Source of the DNA: Thermogemmatispora onikobensis
GTDB lineage: Bacteria; Chloroflexota; Ktedonobacteria; Ktedonobacterales; Ktedonobacteraceae
DNA: 64,000 bases
Assembly (NCBI RefSeq): GCF_001748285.1
Contig: NZ_BDGT01000011.1
Coordinates: 1 to 64,000, forward strand
Direction of reading: 5' to 3'
Position 1 is the first letter of the stretch; each line of letters begins with the position of its first letter. Under the pieces are notes generated by a model that did not search any database, was not told where the DNA came from, and worked only from the letters and a program-made list of their open reading frames with translations. A program made the translations under genes and the position numbers. This document shows, piece by piece, positions 1-9,800 of this stretch.

Positions 1-435
1 GCGGCTCATGGCCTCTTCCGCCTCGATGCGCCCAACTTCTCGTTTATCCAGCTCGGCGACCGTCAGCTCAGCAGCATCGAGGTCTTTAATCTCGATCTGA
101 CCTCGTGCTCGCTGGTGACCTTGAGCGCCTGTGAGACAGGGCGGGTGGCCGTGGGTGGAGTGGACGAAGTCATGGGCCTGGGACGTGGCTTTCTCTATGC
201 CGGGGCTGCTTCGCTGCTGCCGACGCTGTGGAAGGTGGATGATGCCAGTAGTGCCGGACTGATGACCCTCTTTTACCAGGGATTGCTGGCCGGTCGCTCC
301 AAGGACATGGCCCTGGCTGAGGCTCAGCGCGCCTTTCTGGCCCGGACACGCTCGTCGGCACCTTCTTGCTATGCTCATCCCTATTTCTGGGCAGCTTATC
401 AGCTGATCGGCGACCCGGGTCCTCTACTCCGCTGA
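1..435 (+). CDS. CHAT-domain protein, C-terminal part (gene starts before the window)
   Basis: The reading frame is open from base 1 to the TGA at 433-435 and has no start inside, so only the C-terminal 144 residues are present. It shows the two signature blocks of a CHAT (caspase HetF-associated with TPRs) peptidase: the histidine in AAHGLF at the left edge and the cysteine in LSACETG about 37 residues later. These are followed by the usual DEVMGLGRGFLYAGA and PTLWKVDD stretches. CHAT proteins are caspase-like cysteine peptidases, often with TPR repeats N-terminal. Whether this one has TPRs or a partner substrate cannot be seen. Family confident; role unknown. Confidence 0.88.
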   Translation, partial: AAHGLFRLDAPNFSFIQLGDRQLSSIEVFNLDLTSCSLVTLSACETGRVAVGGVDEVMGLGRGFLYAGAASLLPTLWKVDDASSAGLMTLFYQGLLAGRSKDMALAEAQRAFLARTRSSAPSCYAHPYFWAAYQLIGDPGPLLR

Positions 436-582
436 CCGGGCCGGAGCCGCAGGATGGCTGTAGGATATAATTGGCTGGATAGAGCACGCACGAGGAGCGC
501 TGGCGGTGGGCAGCAAGGGCCGCTGCGCCGCCGTGGCTGGTTCGCCTCGCGAAGGTGTTTTCTCTCGGCAAGGAGCGGATCG

Positions 583-924
583 ATGCAAGAAGAGCGCGAT
601 GTTTTTCCCACTTCTTTTCTGCTGGATGACCAGCAGCGGCGCCTGATCTTGAGCTGGAGCGATGGGCATGAGAGCGTCCACTCCTGGGAGAAGCTGCGCC
701 GCGCCTGCCCCTGTGCCTTCTGCGCTGGAGAAGGCGGGTCCCCGGGCATGTTACAGCGCCGCCAACAGTTGAGTAGGGAGGAGACGACGCTGGTCAACCT
801 GGAGCCGGTGGGGCGCTATGGCCTGACTCCTATCTGGGAGGATGGCCATCGGACGGGCATCTTTACCTTTGAAAAGCTGCGTCAGCTTTGTGAATGCCCG
901 CAGTGTCGTGCCAGCAGCAGGTAG
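583..924 (+). CDS. DUF971 / gamma-butyrobetaine hydroxylase-like N-terminal domain protein
   Basis: A 113-residue protein starting at ATG 583 behind AAGGAGCGG; the frame is open further upstream but only this ATG has a ribosome site. It has the DUF971 pattern: LILSWSDGHES, then LRRACPCAFCAGE, then a repeat-like second half VGRYGLTPIWEDGHRTGIF ending in CECPQC. The cysteine pairs resemble the zinc-binding N-terminal domain of gamma-butyrobetaine hydroxylase. Stand-alone versions are common in bacteria, and some are found near Fe-S or Mrp-type genes. No oxygenase domain follows, so no reaction is assigned. It sits 147 bases after the CHAT gene in the same direction. Confidence 0.85.
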   Translation: MQEERDVFPTSFLLDDQQRRLILSWSDGHESVHSWEKLRRACPCAFCAGEGGSPGMLQRRQQLSREETTLVNLEPVGRYGLTPIWEDGHRTGIFTFEKLRQLCECPQCRASSR

Positions 925-1070
925 GACAAGAACAATCCAGAAGTCCTGTCCCCCTTAACAAAGACGGGCGCTCTGCGCCATAGTAGTAAATGTAGTACAT
1001 CTAGACAATGGCAGACATGCATATCTCGCTGCAGAAGAGTGAGCGCTGTCTTTGTGAAAGGAGGTTCTCC

Positions 1071-1226
1071 ATGAGTGGAGGAAGCTCACCTGTGCACGAG
1101 AGCGCCTCAGCGCGTCGTCATCCGGGGCGTCTGCTCTCGGGGTGGACGGTTCGCCTGCTGGTTGCCTTTGTGATAAGCTGGCTGCTGCTGCTGGCGTTCT
1201 TTGCAAGTGGAGCTGTCTCGCACTAG
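1071..1226 (+). CDS. small single-pass membrane protein (51 aa)
   Basis: ATG 1071 is preceded by a near-perfect ribosome site, AAAGGAGG, 6 bases upstream. This is the main reason to believe the gene and to prefer this start over an upstream ATG. The product has a polar, basic N-terminus of about 24 residues and then one strong hydrophobic segment (WTVRLLVAFVISWLLLLAFF) close to the C-terminus. No family is recognised. Topology is probably N-terminus inside with the tail in the membrane. Confidence 0.6.
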   Translation: MSGGSSPVHESASARRHPGRLLSGWTVRLLVAFVISWLLLLAFFASGAVSH

Positions 1227-1555
1227 CATAGTATAGAGGTTTAGCCGCGCAGGTTACCTCTTGGTTGGCCCGGTGGCTGGTGGTTGCCTGCGCCTCTGGC
1301 GCCTTCTATGATCTCTGCGCCCGGCTGGCAGCCAGCGGGATCTGGCCGGCCAGGAAGCTGGTCTTTCCCGGCTCGGACAGGTCGCCGCTTGCTGCTCGCA
1401 TCGCTCGCTGTCGACTGACCTGTGTTCCGCGTGGTGAGCCTCCCCTATTGCTCCTCACTCAGTTGGGGTAGCCGCTGTTCATCTGCGTCGACTTCCATTG
1501 TTTTCCCGACCCCATCCCGTAGGTGGGCCAGGGGGCTGCCCGCCTGGTCTTGATC
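1227..1555. other. intergenic region, no supported gene
   Basis: 329 bases between the small membrane protein and the convergent MpaB-like gene. A 68-codon frame on the plus strand (1265-1471) has no ribosome site and no recognisable protein character. No T-tailed hairpin was seen. Confidence 0.5.
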
Positions 1556-2467
1556 TCAGGCCGATGCGCGCGCCTCGCGTACCGCACGGGCGTAGGCTTG
1601 CAGGCGAGCCGATGAGAGGCGGTGCTCGATGATCTGCCGCGTCACCGGCAGGGTGCGCAGCCGGAGCGGCAGGTGCGGGAGCGTGCTGCGCAGTCCCTGC
1701 ATGACCAGGTCAAACGCTTGCTGATGCCTGGGTCCCCAGGGATAGCCATACAGGATGCGCACCGGTGCCGGCAACAGACCACAGGTGATCAGGAAATGGA
1801 GGTGCAGCACCGGGCGAAAGAGGCCTGGTAGCGGCGGGAACAGCACAGTATAGGCCAGCCGGCGTGCCTGGGGTGTGGCTGCCAGTCGATCGCTCTGGAT
1901 CATCTCCTCGACGTAGCGCTGCAGGTCGGCTAACGTTGCTGGCATAGCACTGGGCGGTAGTCCGAGCAAGCGCGCCTGCGCTTTGCTCTCCTGATAGTAG
2001 CGCTCCTGCTCGTCGGCGGTCAGTGGTCCGATCAGGCTGGTATAGAGCAGCAGCGCCGTATCTACCAGGGTAGCGTGGACCCAGAGGAGCAGCTCCTGGT
2101 CGCGGGCCCGGTAGAAGGTGCCGCGGCGGTAGGGGCCAGCGTCCTGGGGCAGGTGGCCGAAGACGCTGGCATGCAGCCGGTTAATAGTGCGTGCTGCCTC
2201 ATGGGCCTCGGGCCTATCTCCGAAAGTCAGGATCTGGCCGAGCATGAAGGTATGCAGGGTGCGCGCTGCCGGGTCGGTGAGATAGCTGCTATGGGTATAG
2301 ACTCCCTCGGCCACCAGCGGGTGAGCGATCTGCAGCAGAACAGCGCGCGCGCCGCCCAGCATAATCGCGGTCTCGCGGGCAATTTTCCAGGTGACGCTCT
2401 CGGGGCCGTAGTAACCATGAAGGCCAGCCTCTGCTCGTCCTGACTCGACTTGTCTGGCCTCTCTCAT
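1556..2467 (-). CDS. DUF2236 / MpaB-family oxygenase-like protein
   Basis: A 303-residue protein starting at ATG 2467 behind GAGGAGAACGCCC. The N-terminal third has the family signature: GGARAVLLQIAHPLVAEGV, then THSSYLTDP, then a run ending in TFGDRPEA...INRLHASVFG. This places it in the DUF2236 group that includes fungal MpaB and bacterial rubber oxygenase Lcp, heme-dependent oxygenases that cleave isoprenoid C=C bonds. Substrate is unknown. There is no obvious signal peptide, unlike secreted Lcp. The next gene on this strand is an SDR oxidoreductase, and the two could share a transcript. Confidence 0.8.
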   Translation of the reverse strand: MREARQVESGRAEAGLHGYYGPESVTWKIARETAIMLGGARAVLLQIAHPLVAEGVYTHSSYLTDPAARTLHTFMLGQILTFGDRPEAHEAARTINRLHASVFGHLPQDAGPYRRGTFYRARDQELLLWVHATLVDTALLLYTSLIGPLTADEQERYYQESKAQARLLGLPPSAMPATLADLQRYVEEMIQSDRLAATPQARRLAYTVLFPPLPGLFRPVLHLHFLITCGLLPAPVRILYGYPWGPRHQQAFDLVMQGLRSTLPHLPLRLRTLPVTRQIIEHRLSSARLQAYARAVREARASA

Positions 2468-2583
2468 GGGCGTTCTCCTCGTTTCGTTTGGCTCTCAACT
2501 CGGCCCTGCCTCAAGCTCTATGCTCTCTTCCTTCTTGCTCCCTCACCATCCTTTTGAGCTGTCTTTGCCTGTCTGCCTCTAGT

Positions 2584-3432
2584 CTAGGCTGGCTCCTGAT
2601 GGGAGGCTTGGAGCTGGGTCAGGCGCTGCTGGAAGGCCCGCCCCATCAGCTCCTCGGCCTTTTCAGGATCTTGCTGCATGACTTGCAGAATGAGAGCCGT
2701 GTCGCGATCCGGCGCCAGTGTCAGATCGTGCTGGTTCTGCAGGGCCGCCTGGATCATTTCCCCAGCAACCTGCTCGGGTGTGAGCAGGGCCTGAATATTA
2801 AGGAGCTGCGAGTCGGCCTCGGCCTGCTGCACCATTGGCGTATCCACCCAGGAAGGATAGACCGTGGTGATGCCGATGCCGCTGCCATAGAGTTCCGCCC
2901 GCAGCGCGGCGGAGAAGCCACGCACGGCCCATTTGCTGGCGCAGTAGCCACTCAGGGCGGGCACTGGCAGCTTGCCGGCGACCGATGAGAGGAAAATGAA
3001 GTGACCTCGGCCCTGGCGGCGCATCGTGGGTAAAGCCGCCTTGACGCAGTGGAAGGTGCCCATGACGTTGATTGCCAGCAGGGCCTCCATGTCGCGGGCG
3101 GCGAAGCCATCGATTGGTCCGCCGCGTCCGATGCCGGCGCTGGTCACCACCAGATCGAGGTGGCCGCCGTCCAGCGCCTCGGCCTGGCGCATCAGCGCTT
3201 CAACCTGGGCTTCGACAGTGACGTCGGTAACGACAGCCAGGACCTTCCCACGCTCCTGGCCATTGCTCTCCTGCAGGAGGCGCTGGGCGGCCTCCTGCAG
3301 GCCGCTTTCATTGATGTCGGCAAGCACGACGTGTGCGCCTCGCTCGTGGAGGACGCGGGCCGTTGCCAGGCCGATGCCGCTGGCTGCCCCTGTGACGACG
3401 GCCACGGCGTTCGCAATCGCTGTCAGTGTCAT
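2584..3432 (-). CDS. short-chain dehydrogenase/reductase (SDR)
   Basis: 282 residues, starting at ATG 3432 behind GAGGAGCTGCGAGCA. It is a classical SDR: the cofactor-binding TGAASGIG lies at residues 14-21, the acidic ADI (about 38-40) suggests NAD(H) preference, LVVTSAG replaces the usual NAG block, and the catalytic set is Ser149/150, Tyr163 and Lys167. Substrate cannot be read from the sequence. The C-terminal 50 residues (NQHDLTLAPDRDTALILQV and the Gln-rich end) fit SDRs acting on larger lipid or ketone substrates. It lies 116 bases upstream of the MpaB-like gene on the same strand. Confidence 0.9.
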   Translation of the reverse strand: MTLTAIANAVAVVTGAASGIGLATARVLHERGAHVVLADINESGLQEAAQRLLQESNGQERGKVLAVVTDVTVEAQVEALMRQAEALDGGHLDLVVTSAGIGRGGPIDGFAARDMEALLAINVMGTFHCVKAALPTMRRQGRGHFIFLSSVAGKLPVPALSGYCASKWAVRGFSAALRAELYGSGIGITTVYPSWVDTPMVQQAEADSQLLNIQALLTPEQVAGEMIQAALQNQHDLTLAPDRDTALILQVMQQDPEKAEELMGRAFQQRLTQLQASHQEPA

Positions 3433-3615
3433 TGCTCGCAGCTCCTCTCGCTTCGCTCTCCTCTAGGCTGTTCGAGCTGTGTGCTCTCCTCTCGGGCCTT
3501 GTGCCACTGCGCTGCAGGGCAGACAGAACAAGGCTCCTGTGCGGATTCTACCGCGTCCACGAGGGAGCTGCAAGGTCAGTCGGCTCAAGGAGGAGCTGGC
3601 CCTGCAGTCTGCTGC

Positions 3616-4332
3616 TTAACGTGACTGTGGCGGCAGGACCTGGGGATTTTGGGGGCTCTCGTCGGGATAGGAGACCAGCGGCTGCGTGTAGCGTCTCGCG
3701 GTGGCAGCCTTCTCCGCCGGAGAGGGGGTGGACGTGTCTGGCGCTGGCGATGTCCCCGTGGTGGCCTGGGCCATGTAGCCCTGATGGTAGGGTGTGTAGG
3801 GCGGCTCGTCAACTCCGCCCGTAGGTGCTTTGGGGGCGGGGGCTGGGTCTGATGGCGATGGGGAGCTAAGGGGTGGGGGGGCTGGCAGAGGGCCTTGTGT
3901 CCCAAACAGACCCGAGAGACTGGGTCCCAGGCTACTGATCATGATGGAGAGGAGCAAGGCCAGCAGCAGCCAGCTCCAGGAGCCATTCACTATCAGCAAT
4001 GCGATGGCCAACAGCCAGACAAAGCTATTCAGACCGGCGGTCAACCGTCCCCGGGCCAGTGACTGAAAAAGGCTGCTCACGGCCAGGCCGGCGAAGAACA
4101 GGGGGAACAGCAGGTCCCAGCGGCCACTGAAGAGCGCATAGGCTGCTCCGGCACAAGTGATCAGCATCACCACTGTGCCCAGGCCGGCCAATGGTCTGGC
4201 GTAGAAACGTTGCTGCCAGCGATACGCGCGCGCCTGCTGACGCATCTGTTGTCGATAGAGCCGGGCCTGCAGACGAGCCTGCCGGCGAGCGTCTTTCATC
4301 TGCTGACGCCAGTCTGGAGAATTGCCCATCAT
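3616..4332 (-). CDS. multi-pass membrane protein with basic N-terminus and Pro-rich tail
   Basis: The start is placed at ATG 4332 because GAGGAGGG lies directly upstream; the longer frame to 4371 has no ribosome site. The 238-residue product begins with about 45 residues very rich in Arg and Gln (likely helical and cytoplasmic), then three or four hydrophobic segments (around residues 47-70, 75-95 and 105-145). It ends in a Pro/Ser/Ala-rich tail of about 90 residues. No family is recognised. Low-complexity tails like this recur in several proteins of the window. Confidence 0.65.
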   Translation of the reverse strand: MMGNSPDWRQQMKDARRQARLQARLYRQQMRQQARAYRWQQRFYARPLAGLGTVVMLITCAGAAYALFSGRWDLLFPLFFAGLAVSSLFQSLARGRLTAGLNSFVWLLAIALLIVNGSWSWLLLALLLSIMISSLGPSLSGLFGTQGPLPAPPPLSSPSPSDPAPAPKAPTGGVDEPPYTPYHQGYMAQATTGTSPAPDTSTPSPAEKAATARRYTQPLVSYPDESPQNPQVLPPQSR

Positions 4333-4498
4333 AACCCTCCTCCTCTCTTCCTGGCTCTCCCTTGTCCCCATGCGATGGTAGGGACCTCAAAGGAGAGAGG
4401 ACTCTTCTCTGTGATCAGATAGACGCAAGAACAAAGCTCTGCTCCAATGCTGCAATCTCCCTCCCTCCCTGTGCGAGCTGAGATGAGACCGCGGCCCT

Positions 4499-5584
4499 TT
4501 AAGAAGCGCCTCCCGGGCGTGTTCGTGGTAGCAGCTCATCTAGAGTGCGCTTGATGGCCGCCAGCGCCAGCTCGATCTGGGGGCGCTCGATGCCATAGTG
4601 GGTCACAGCGCGCAGCAGACCGTCATCCATACTACTCAGCAGCACACCCTCGTTTTGGAGGCGGGCCCGAAACTCGGCGCAGCGTTCCTCGGGCAGTATG
4701 CGCTCACCATCGTGCAGGCGGAAGATCACCATATTGGTCTGCACATGCGGAGCAGCCAGCCTTATCTGGGGCAACTCGGCCAGGCCCTCGGCCAGCAGAC
4801 GGGCATGGGCATGGTCCTCTGCCAGGCGCTCTACCATCTGCTCCAGGGCCACAATGCCAGCAGCCGCCAGTACCCCGGCCTGACGCAGTCCCCCGCCAAG
4901 TACCTTACGTACCCAGCGCGCCCGGCTAATAAAGTCGCGACTGCCGACCAGCAGCGAACCGACGGGAGCGCTCAGCCCCTTCGAGAGGCAAAACATGACC
5001 GAGTCAGCTTCGGCAACAAGCTGACTGACAGGCACGCCCAGGGCGACCGCTGCATTAAAGATCCGCGCCCCATCGACATGCACTTTTAGCCCCCGGGCAT
5101 GAGCCAGGCGACAGAGAGTTGTCATCTGCTCCAGCGAGAGCGCGCAGCCGCCGCAGCGATTGTGTGTATTCTCCAGGCACAGGAGAAGAGTCGGTGGCGT
5201 ATGCTCATCGCTATCGTCAGTAATGGCCGCCGCCAGCTGTTCCTGATCGAAGCCTCCATCCGGCTGGTTTGATACCACCCAGAAGTGGATACCGCCCAGG
5301 CGGGCCGCACCTCCGCCCTCATAGCGGTAAATATGGGCCTGATTGCCCACGATCACCGCCCCACCGCGTGGCACATGTGTCAGCAGCGCCGTTGTATTCC
5401 CCATTGTCCCGCTGGTCACGAAGAGCGCCGCCTCCTTCCCCAGGCGCTCCGCCGCCAGCTCCTGCAAGCGATTCACCGTTGGATCTTCGCCGTAGACATC
5501 ATCGCCCACCTCTGCGCGATACATGGCCTCCCGCATCGCCGGAGTCGGCTGCGTCACTGTATCGCTGCGCAGGTCGATTACCAT
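4499..5584 (-). CDS. ltaE: low-specificity L-threonine aldolase
   Basis: A PLP enzyme splitting L-threonine or L-allo-threonine to glycine and acetaldehyde. The start is ATG 5584 (361 residues) behind AAAGGAGAGAACAAGG; a longer open frame to 5863 is non-homologous. The N-terminus [19 protein letters not shown] is diagnostic. His83 (stacks on PLP), Asp171 in VHVDGAR and the PLP lysine Lys202 in [12 protein letters not shown] are all present. Length is close to the family norm of 340-360. It lies downstream of the pseudokinase-receptor gene on the same strand with a 262-base gap, so probably a separate transcript. Confidence 0.93.
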   Translation of the reverse strand: MVIDLRSDTVTQPTPAMREAMYRAEVGDDVYGEDPTVNRLQELAAERLGKEAALFVTSGTMGNTTALLTHVPRGGAVIVGNQAHIYRYEGGGAARLGGIHFWVVSNQPDGGFDQEQLAAAITDDSDEHTPPTLLLCLENTHNRCGGCALSLEQMTTLCRLAHARGLKVHVDGARIFNAAVALGVPVSQLVAEADSVMFCLSKGLSAPVGSLLVGSRDFISRARWVRKVLGGGLRQAGVLAAAGIVALEQMVERLAEDHAHARLLAEGLAELPQIRLAAPHVQTNMVIFRLHDGERILPEERCAEFRARLQNEGVLLSSMDDGLLRAVTHYGIERPQIELALAAIKRTLDELLPRTRPGGAS

Positions 5585-5846
5585 CGTACCTTGTTCTCTC
5601 CTTTCTGTTCTGCTCTCCTGCTCTCGCTGCACCAGTCGGGGCTGTGCTGGAGGATACTTTTTCAGTATATCACACAGGCCGTCCCGCAGCAGGGCGGGAG
5701 GAGAGAGGGAGAGGAGCGAGCAGCCTGCCGGGGCTGGCGCAGGCTCCATGCGAACCGTGCTGTGCCGATCGGCATGGAGCCTGTAGTAAGGATAACGCAG
5801 AGGAAGCGCCGGCTGAGAGGGCCGGCGGGCTATGGGTAGAAATGGA

Positions 5847-8597
5847 TCAATGTAGTGCCCCAAAGAGGCGGATCATCGCAAAGGTAGAGGCGCCGGTGGT
5901 CTGGTCCTGGCGGACCTGCAGCATCACCAGAGCCTTATCGCCCGGGTTCCCGAGCGAATCGAAGCTAATGCGCCCGCTGGCGCCCTGGAAGGCTGGCAGC
6001 GGACCGTTCCCGAGGGCATCGAGCATGGAGCGCACATTAGCGCCAGTGAGCGGACCCTTGACATAGGAGGCCGCGCGAGCAATCACGCGCACCGCATCGT
6101 AGGTCATGATCGCTTTCTGATCGGGGGGCGGTGCGTTATTGACGCTCTCCTTCTGGTTTTGGAAAATGCCGGCCCAGTCTGTAAAGAGCGTTGGCTGTTC
6201 CAGGGATGGCACATTATTCCACTCGCTCGGATCGGCATAGGCCAGAACGTAAATGCGCTGCATATCTTCGGGGAAAGAGCGCGCCAGGAAGGCGTCCTCG
6301 CTCTCTCCCTCGCCCAGAAGCAGGCGGGTAGCAGCCGAGGGGCCGACCAGCACCTTCAAATTGGCCAGGGCCGTATTGGCTGGCTGGGCGCGTGACAGCA
6401 GGCCAATCTCGTGAGCCAGGCGCACTGCATCGACATCGGTACCGGCCAGAAAGATCACGTCGGCCTGGTGAGCCAGCGCGTCGCTGATCGCCGTACTGTA
6501 GCTCTCCACAGGCGTTGTCTGCGTCACGAAGGTATCGCTCGCGCTGGTAACCACATGACCAGCCAGCATCTGGACGCGGGCTACGAAGGCATTAGCCAGT
6601 GCCACACTGGCGGCATCCGTTGGCGAGCGCATCACCAGGATCGCGTTGGCGTGCAACTGCTGCAGCGCGAACTCAGCGAGGGCATCGCCCTGGACATTAT
6701 AGGGCGGGCTGATGCGGAAGAAATAGGGATTGCCCACCAGGTTCACATCGGGCGCCAGTTGCGACACCAGTGGCACATGGGCCGAGGCGATCAGGTCGCG
6801 CACGGCCTGGGTCTGGCTGCTGGAAGGCCAGCCAACCACACCAATGATATGGTCCAGATTATCCGCTCGCGTCACGCGATTGACAATATCGTGGGCCACT
6901 TCGGTCACACTGGCCTGATCGGGAGGTGAGCCGGCGATCAAAATACGCAGCTGATAATTATGAGGCAGCCAGGCGAACTCATTGATCTCATACTGAGCCA
7001 CATAGGCGGCCTGGAGCATCGAGCGAGTGGCCGCCAGGGACTGAGGATCATTAGCGTTGAAGCTCAGGCCCACCACGATCGTCACGAACGGCTGGCCATT
7101 CTGCTCGATCAGCAGATTCTGGCTGTAGATGAGGGCCTCAGCGTCGGTAGGATCGAGTGCGATGGCGGAGCTGAGGGCGCTGGCCGCCGTATCCAGATCG
7201 CCCGTCTGTAGAGCGCGAGCGGCGGCCTGCTTTTGAGAGACGTCCTTACGCCCGGCGTAGGAGTCCAGCACAAAGCGCCCATCGCTGACAGCGATGCCGC
7301 GTGTTTGCCAGCTCTGCTGTTCATGGTTCAACTCCTGCTGCCAGGCAGCGGCGGCCTGACGGGCCTGCTGGGCCGTAGCGGTCTGCTGAGCCAGGGCGGT
7401 AGCGGTCGCGGCGGGGTCGGGGGCCCCCGTTGAGAGCGGAGCGCGCTGGGCGGCCACGATAATGCCTCCCACCAGTAGAGCAAAGACCACGAGCATGACC
7501 GCGGCGAAAGTCAAGGTAGAGCGGCGCGCACCGGAGCGAGGCCGAGACCGGGCGCGGCCAGGTGGCAGCGCTCCTGTCGAAGGCGCGGGGCGGGCCTCCT
7601 CGCTGCCTCGCCGCGACGAAGCTGCGGCAATTGCTGCCAGTTCCTGAAGCATCTGGGCCGGGCGCAGATAGCGCTGAGCGGCGGCCACGCGCAGACCGCG
7701 TGTCAGAATAGCCTCCATACGAGCTGAAACCTGGGGGTTCAGCCGACGGATAGGTGGATAGAAAAAGGCCATATGTTGGCGCGGATCGTAGGTCGTCAGG
7801 GCATAGTAGAGGGTGGCCGCAATCGCATACAGGTCGGTGCGTGTATCGGTTACGCCGTGAAACTGCTCGGGGGCGAAAAAGCCGGCAATGGCCTTGCCCT
7901 GCATCTCTGGGGGGAGTCGAGGAGGAAAGAGCGGCATCAGAATCAGCGAGACCTGATGGCCATCGGGGCTGATGATCACGGTCTCTGGGCTGATGGCACC
8001 GTGAACCAGCGGCGGCTCCTGCGAGGCCAGAACCTGCACCATCTCGCAAAGCTGTCGCCCGTACTCAGCGACCAGGCGCTCGGGTAAAGGCTCCCCCTGC
8101 TGCTCGACAAGCTGAGCCAGGCTCTGCCCCTCGGGATGCTGCAGCACAATGTAGTAGCAGCCGCGCTCGCTGAACATGTCAATCAAGTGAGGAAAGCCCC
8201 GGTGCTGACCCAGTTCGGCCAGCCGCTGGGCGGTCAGGTGGAGCTCTTGCTCCAGCTGGGCTGCCTTCTCGGCGGTGGGAATCACCTCGCGAATCAGTAC
8301 CAGCCGACTCACTGACTGCGCATCTCTGGCCAGCCAGGCCCTCCCCTGATCATATTGGCTACGCGGGAGAGGCAACTCCCCAACGATGCGATAACGTCCC
8401 TCGCGCAGAACATCGCCGCGCAGCACCGGGCGCGTGGCAACCAGGCTGAGCGGCCTCGACGCCGTGGTGACCAGCTCGCGGCTTTCCTGACCGAAAGATA
8501 GCGGGCGACTCCCTCTGGCGGGTAGGCGGCCATAGCCACAGCGTGGACACCCCCCATTCAGTGGTTCCCCTTCAAAGTGGCATTGAGGACAGCGCAT
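5847..8597 (-). CDS. zinc-ribbon / pseudokinase / transmembrane / ABC-type substrate-binding fusion receptor
   Basis: 916 residues, ATG 8597 behind GGAAGGAAGACC. Domains in order: a zinc ribbon (Cys3, Cys6, Cys17, Cys20); a protein-kinase fold at about 66-325; a basic linker; one membrane helix at about 361-382; a Gln/Ala-rich coil; a TPR-like stretch at about 455-490; and from about 505 to the end a Leu/Ile/Val-binding-protein-like domain. The kinase looks dead: no glycine loop, Arg103 where the ATP lysine belongs, His199-Gly-Ala instead of His-Arg-Asp, and no Asp-Phe-Gly; the APE motif (242-244) survives. The likely topology is pseudokinase inside and ligand-binding domain outside, i.e. a sensor. 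Ligand and partner are unknown. Confidence 0.85.
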   Translation of the reverse strand: MRCPQCHFEGEPLNGGCPRCGYGRLPARGSRPLSFGQESRELVTTASRPLSLVATRPVLRGDVLREGRYRIVGELPLPRSQYDQGRAWLARDAQSVSRLVLIREVIPTAEKAAQLEQELHLTAQRLAELGQHRGFPHLIDMFSERGCYYIVLQHPEGQSLAQLVEQQGEPLPERLVAEYGRQLCEMVQVLASQEPPLVHGAISPETVIISPDGHQVSLILMPLFPPRLPPEMQGKAIAGFFAPEQFHGVTDTRTDLYAIAATLYYALTTYDPRQHMAFFYPPIRRLNPQVSARMEAILTRGLRVAAAQRYLRPAQMLQELAAIAAASSRRGSEEARPAPSTGALPPGRARSRPRSGARRSTLTFAAVMLVVFALLVGGIIVAAQRAPLSTGAPDPAATATALAQQTATAQQARQAAAAWQQELNHEQQSWQTRGIAVSDGRFVLDSYAGRKDVSQKQAAARALQTGDLDTAASALSSAIALDPTDAEALIYSQNLLIEQNGQPFVTIVVGLSFNANDPQSLAATRSMLQAAYVAQYEINEFAWLPHNYQLRILIAGSPPDQASVTEVAHDIVNRVTRADNLDHIIGVVGWPSSSQTQAVRDLIASAHVPLVSQLAPDVNLVGNPYFFRISPPYNVQGDALAEFALQQLHANAILVMRSPTDAASVALANAFVARVQMLAGHVVTSASDTFVTQTTPVESYSTAISDALAHQADVIFLAGTDVDAVRLAHEIGLLSRAQPANTALANLKVLVGPSAATRLLLGEGESEDAFLARSFPEDMQRIYVLAYADPSEWNNVPSLEQPTLFTDWAGIFQNQKESVNNAPPPDQKAIMTYDAVRVIARAASYVKGPLTGANVRSMLDALGNGPLPAFQGASGRISFDSLGNPGDKALVMLQVRQDQTTGASTFAMIRLFGALH

Positions 8598-9338
8598 AGG
8601 TCTTCCTTCCAGCTAAGGTCTGTTGACATGCGCACAGCTCTTCCTTCGTGTGCGCTCCAGGAATGGATGGCGTCGCATACATAAGACAAACGGGCGGAGC
8701 TGGCACCCTTTCCTTCGCTCGCTTCTCATCTGGCTTGCCCATCTCTGAGCGGACCTCTCGTTTGTTTCCCTGATCCCGCCGCAGATAGACGGAGAGGCCG
8801 CAGGCCCTGCGCCTGGACCCTGCTGTCTCACCCAACTGTCGGGCAGGCAGAACAAGGCTAAAAGCCCCAGTGGTCTTGCCCGCCTTTCGAGCGGGACTGG
8901 CCGCTTGTCTTATGTACGCCCGGTCTGGCTACTCTTCTGCTCTTGTCTGTCTTGCTCTATCTCCAGAGAATATCGCGCTCGGGCTTATCCTGTCAAAATG
9001 GTAACCCCAAGGCCCTACCTTCTTCATGGGATAGGAGAAAATGGCCATCAACTTCCTGGTTGAAACAAGGGAGCGGTTTATGGTACCATTCTCTCTGGCA
9101 GAGAAAGGACTCTCCCCTTCTTGTGCCTGCCTGGGGATGGCGTCAGTGCGTTCCCGGCGGGGACCACGTCAGAGCAAGCGTGGAAGGATGCCGCCAGGCA
9201 TGCCGCTCGCTCGGCTCGGCTCAGGCCATCGATCGAGCACGACACGCGAGGGAACCAGGGGTGCCATTTCTGGCGTGGTTATAGTGGATATAGAGGTTGT
9301 TCCTCCAGGGGTTGTTGAGTTTAGTCTAAGGAGCTGTC
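8598..9338. other. long intergenic region with inverted-repeat copies, no supported gene
   Basis: 741 bases between the divergent receptor gene and the 9339 gene. Open frames here have no ribosome sites and no protein-like composition. It contains a 12-base element TACATAAGACAA at 8678-8689 and its exact reverse complement at 8905-8916. Between them is a nested hairpin at about 8860-8900 (CCAGT...CCCGC...GCGGG...ACTGG). These may be regulatory sites for the divergent genes. Confidence 0.4.
8678..8916. repeat. 12-base inverted repeat pair (TACATAAGACAA / TTGTCTTATGTA)
   Basis: Exact 12-base arms at 8678-8689 and 8905-8916 with partly similar G/C-rich flanks (ACGGGCGG against the complement GCGGCC). 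The arms are 215 bases apart, inside the divergent intergenic region. They could be paired operator or promoter elements, or the ends of a very small inserted element. No target duplication was recognised. Confidence 0.35.
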
Positions 9339-9800
9339 ATGAGTGAGCTGATTCTCTCTGCTATGCTCCCCCGGCGGCAGGGACCCGTCGTAGAGCTGAG
9401 CGCCGAAGAGCGCGCGACCCTAACCACCATTCTTGATCTCCTCATCCCAGCAGACGGTGATTTTCCCCCGCCCTCCAGTCTCCATCTGATTGACGAGTTC
9501 CTGTGCTACCTCCGCGCTGAGGCTTTCCGTTACCCATCGCTCTCCCTGAGTCTACCCCGTTTACGCGCTGTGTTGCGCGACCTCAATCTCGCCGCCGACG
9601 GCAACTTCTGCAATGCCAGCTCTGAGCTTCAGCAAACGATCCTCTGGCAGCTGGAGCAACGTGATCCGGCCTTTTTCCAGGCTCTATGGACCCTGGCCAA
9701 CCACAGCTACTATGCTCGTCTCGCTATGCGAGCCCGTGCTACTGCCCCGGCCTCCCTCTCAGCCTCTCCTTCGGCGCCGGCGCCGGCAGCAGAGCACTGA
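9339..9800 (+). CDS. hypothetical protein, gluconate 2-dehydrogenase subunit 3-like
   Basis: 153 residues from ATG 9339 behind AAGGAGCTGTC. The pattern ERATLTTILDLLIPADGDFPPPSSLHLIDEFL, followed by a helical region ending in FFQALWTLANHSYYARL, resembles the small subunit 3 family of membrane-bound gluconate and other GMC dehydrogenases. In those complexes it aids export or assembly of the flavoprotein subunit. No GMC dehydrogenase or cytochrome c gene is adjacent and no Tat signal is visible, so the assignment is tentative. The C-terminus is an Ala/Ser/Pro tail. Confidence 0.5.
   Translation: MSELILSAMLPRRQGPVVELSAEERATLTTILDLLIPADGDFPPPSSLHLIDEFLCYLRAEAFRYPSLSLSLPRLRAVLRDLNLAADGNFCNASSELQQTILWQLEQRDPAFFQALWTLANHSYYARLAMRARATAPASLSASPSAPAPAAEH

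Noticed and set aside
9041-9346. A 101-codon plus-strand frame before the 9339 gene
   Set aside because: It overlaps the well-supported start at 9339, has no ribosome site and no protein-like pattern.
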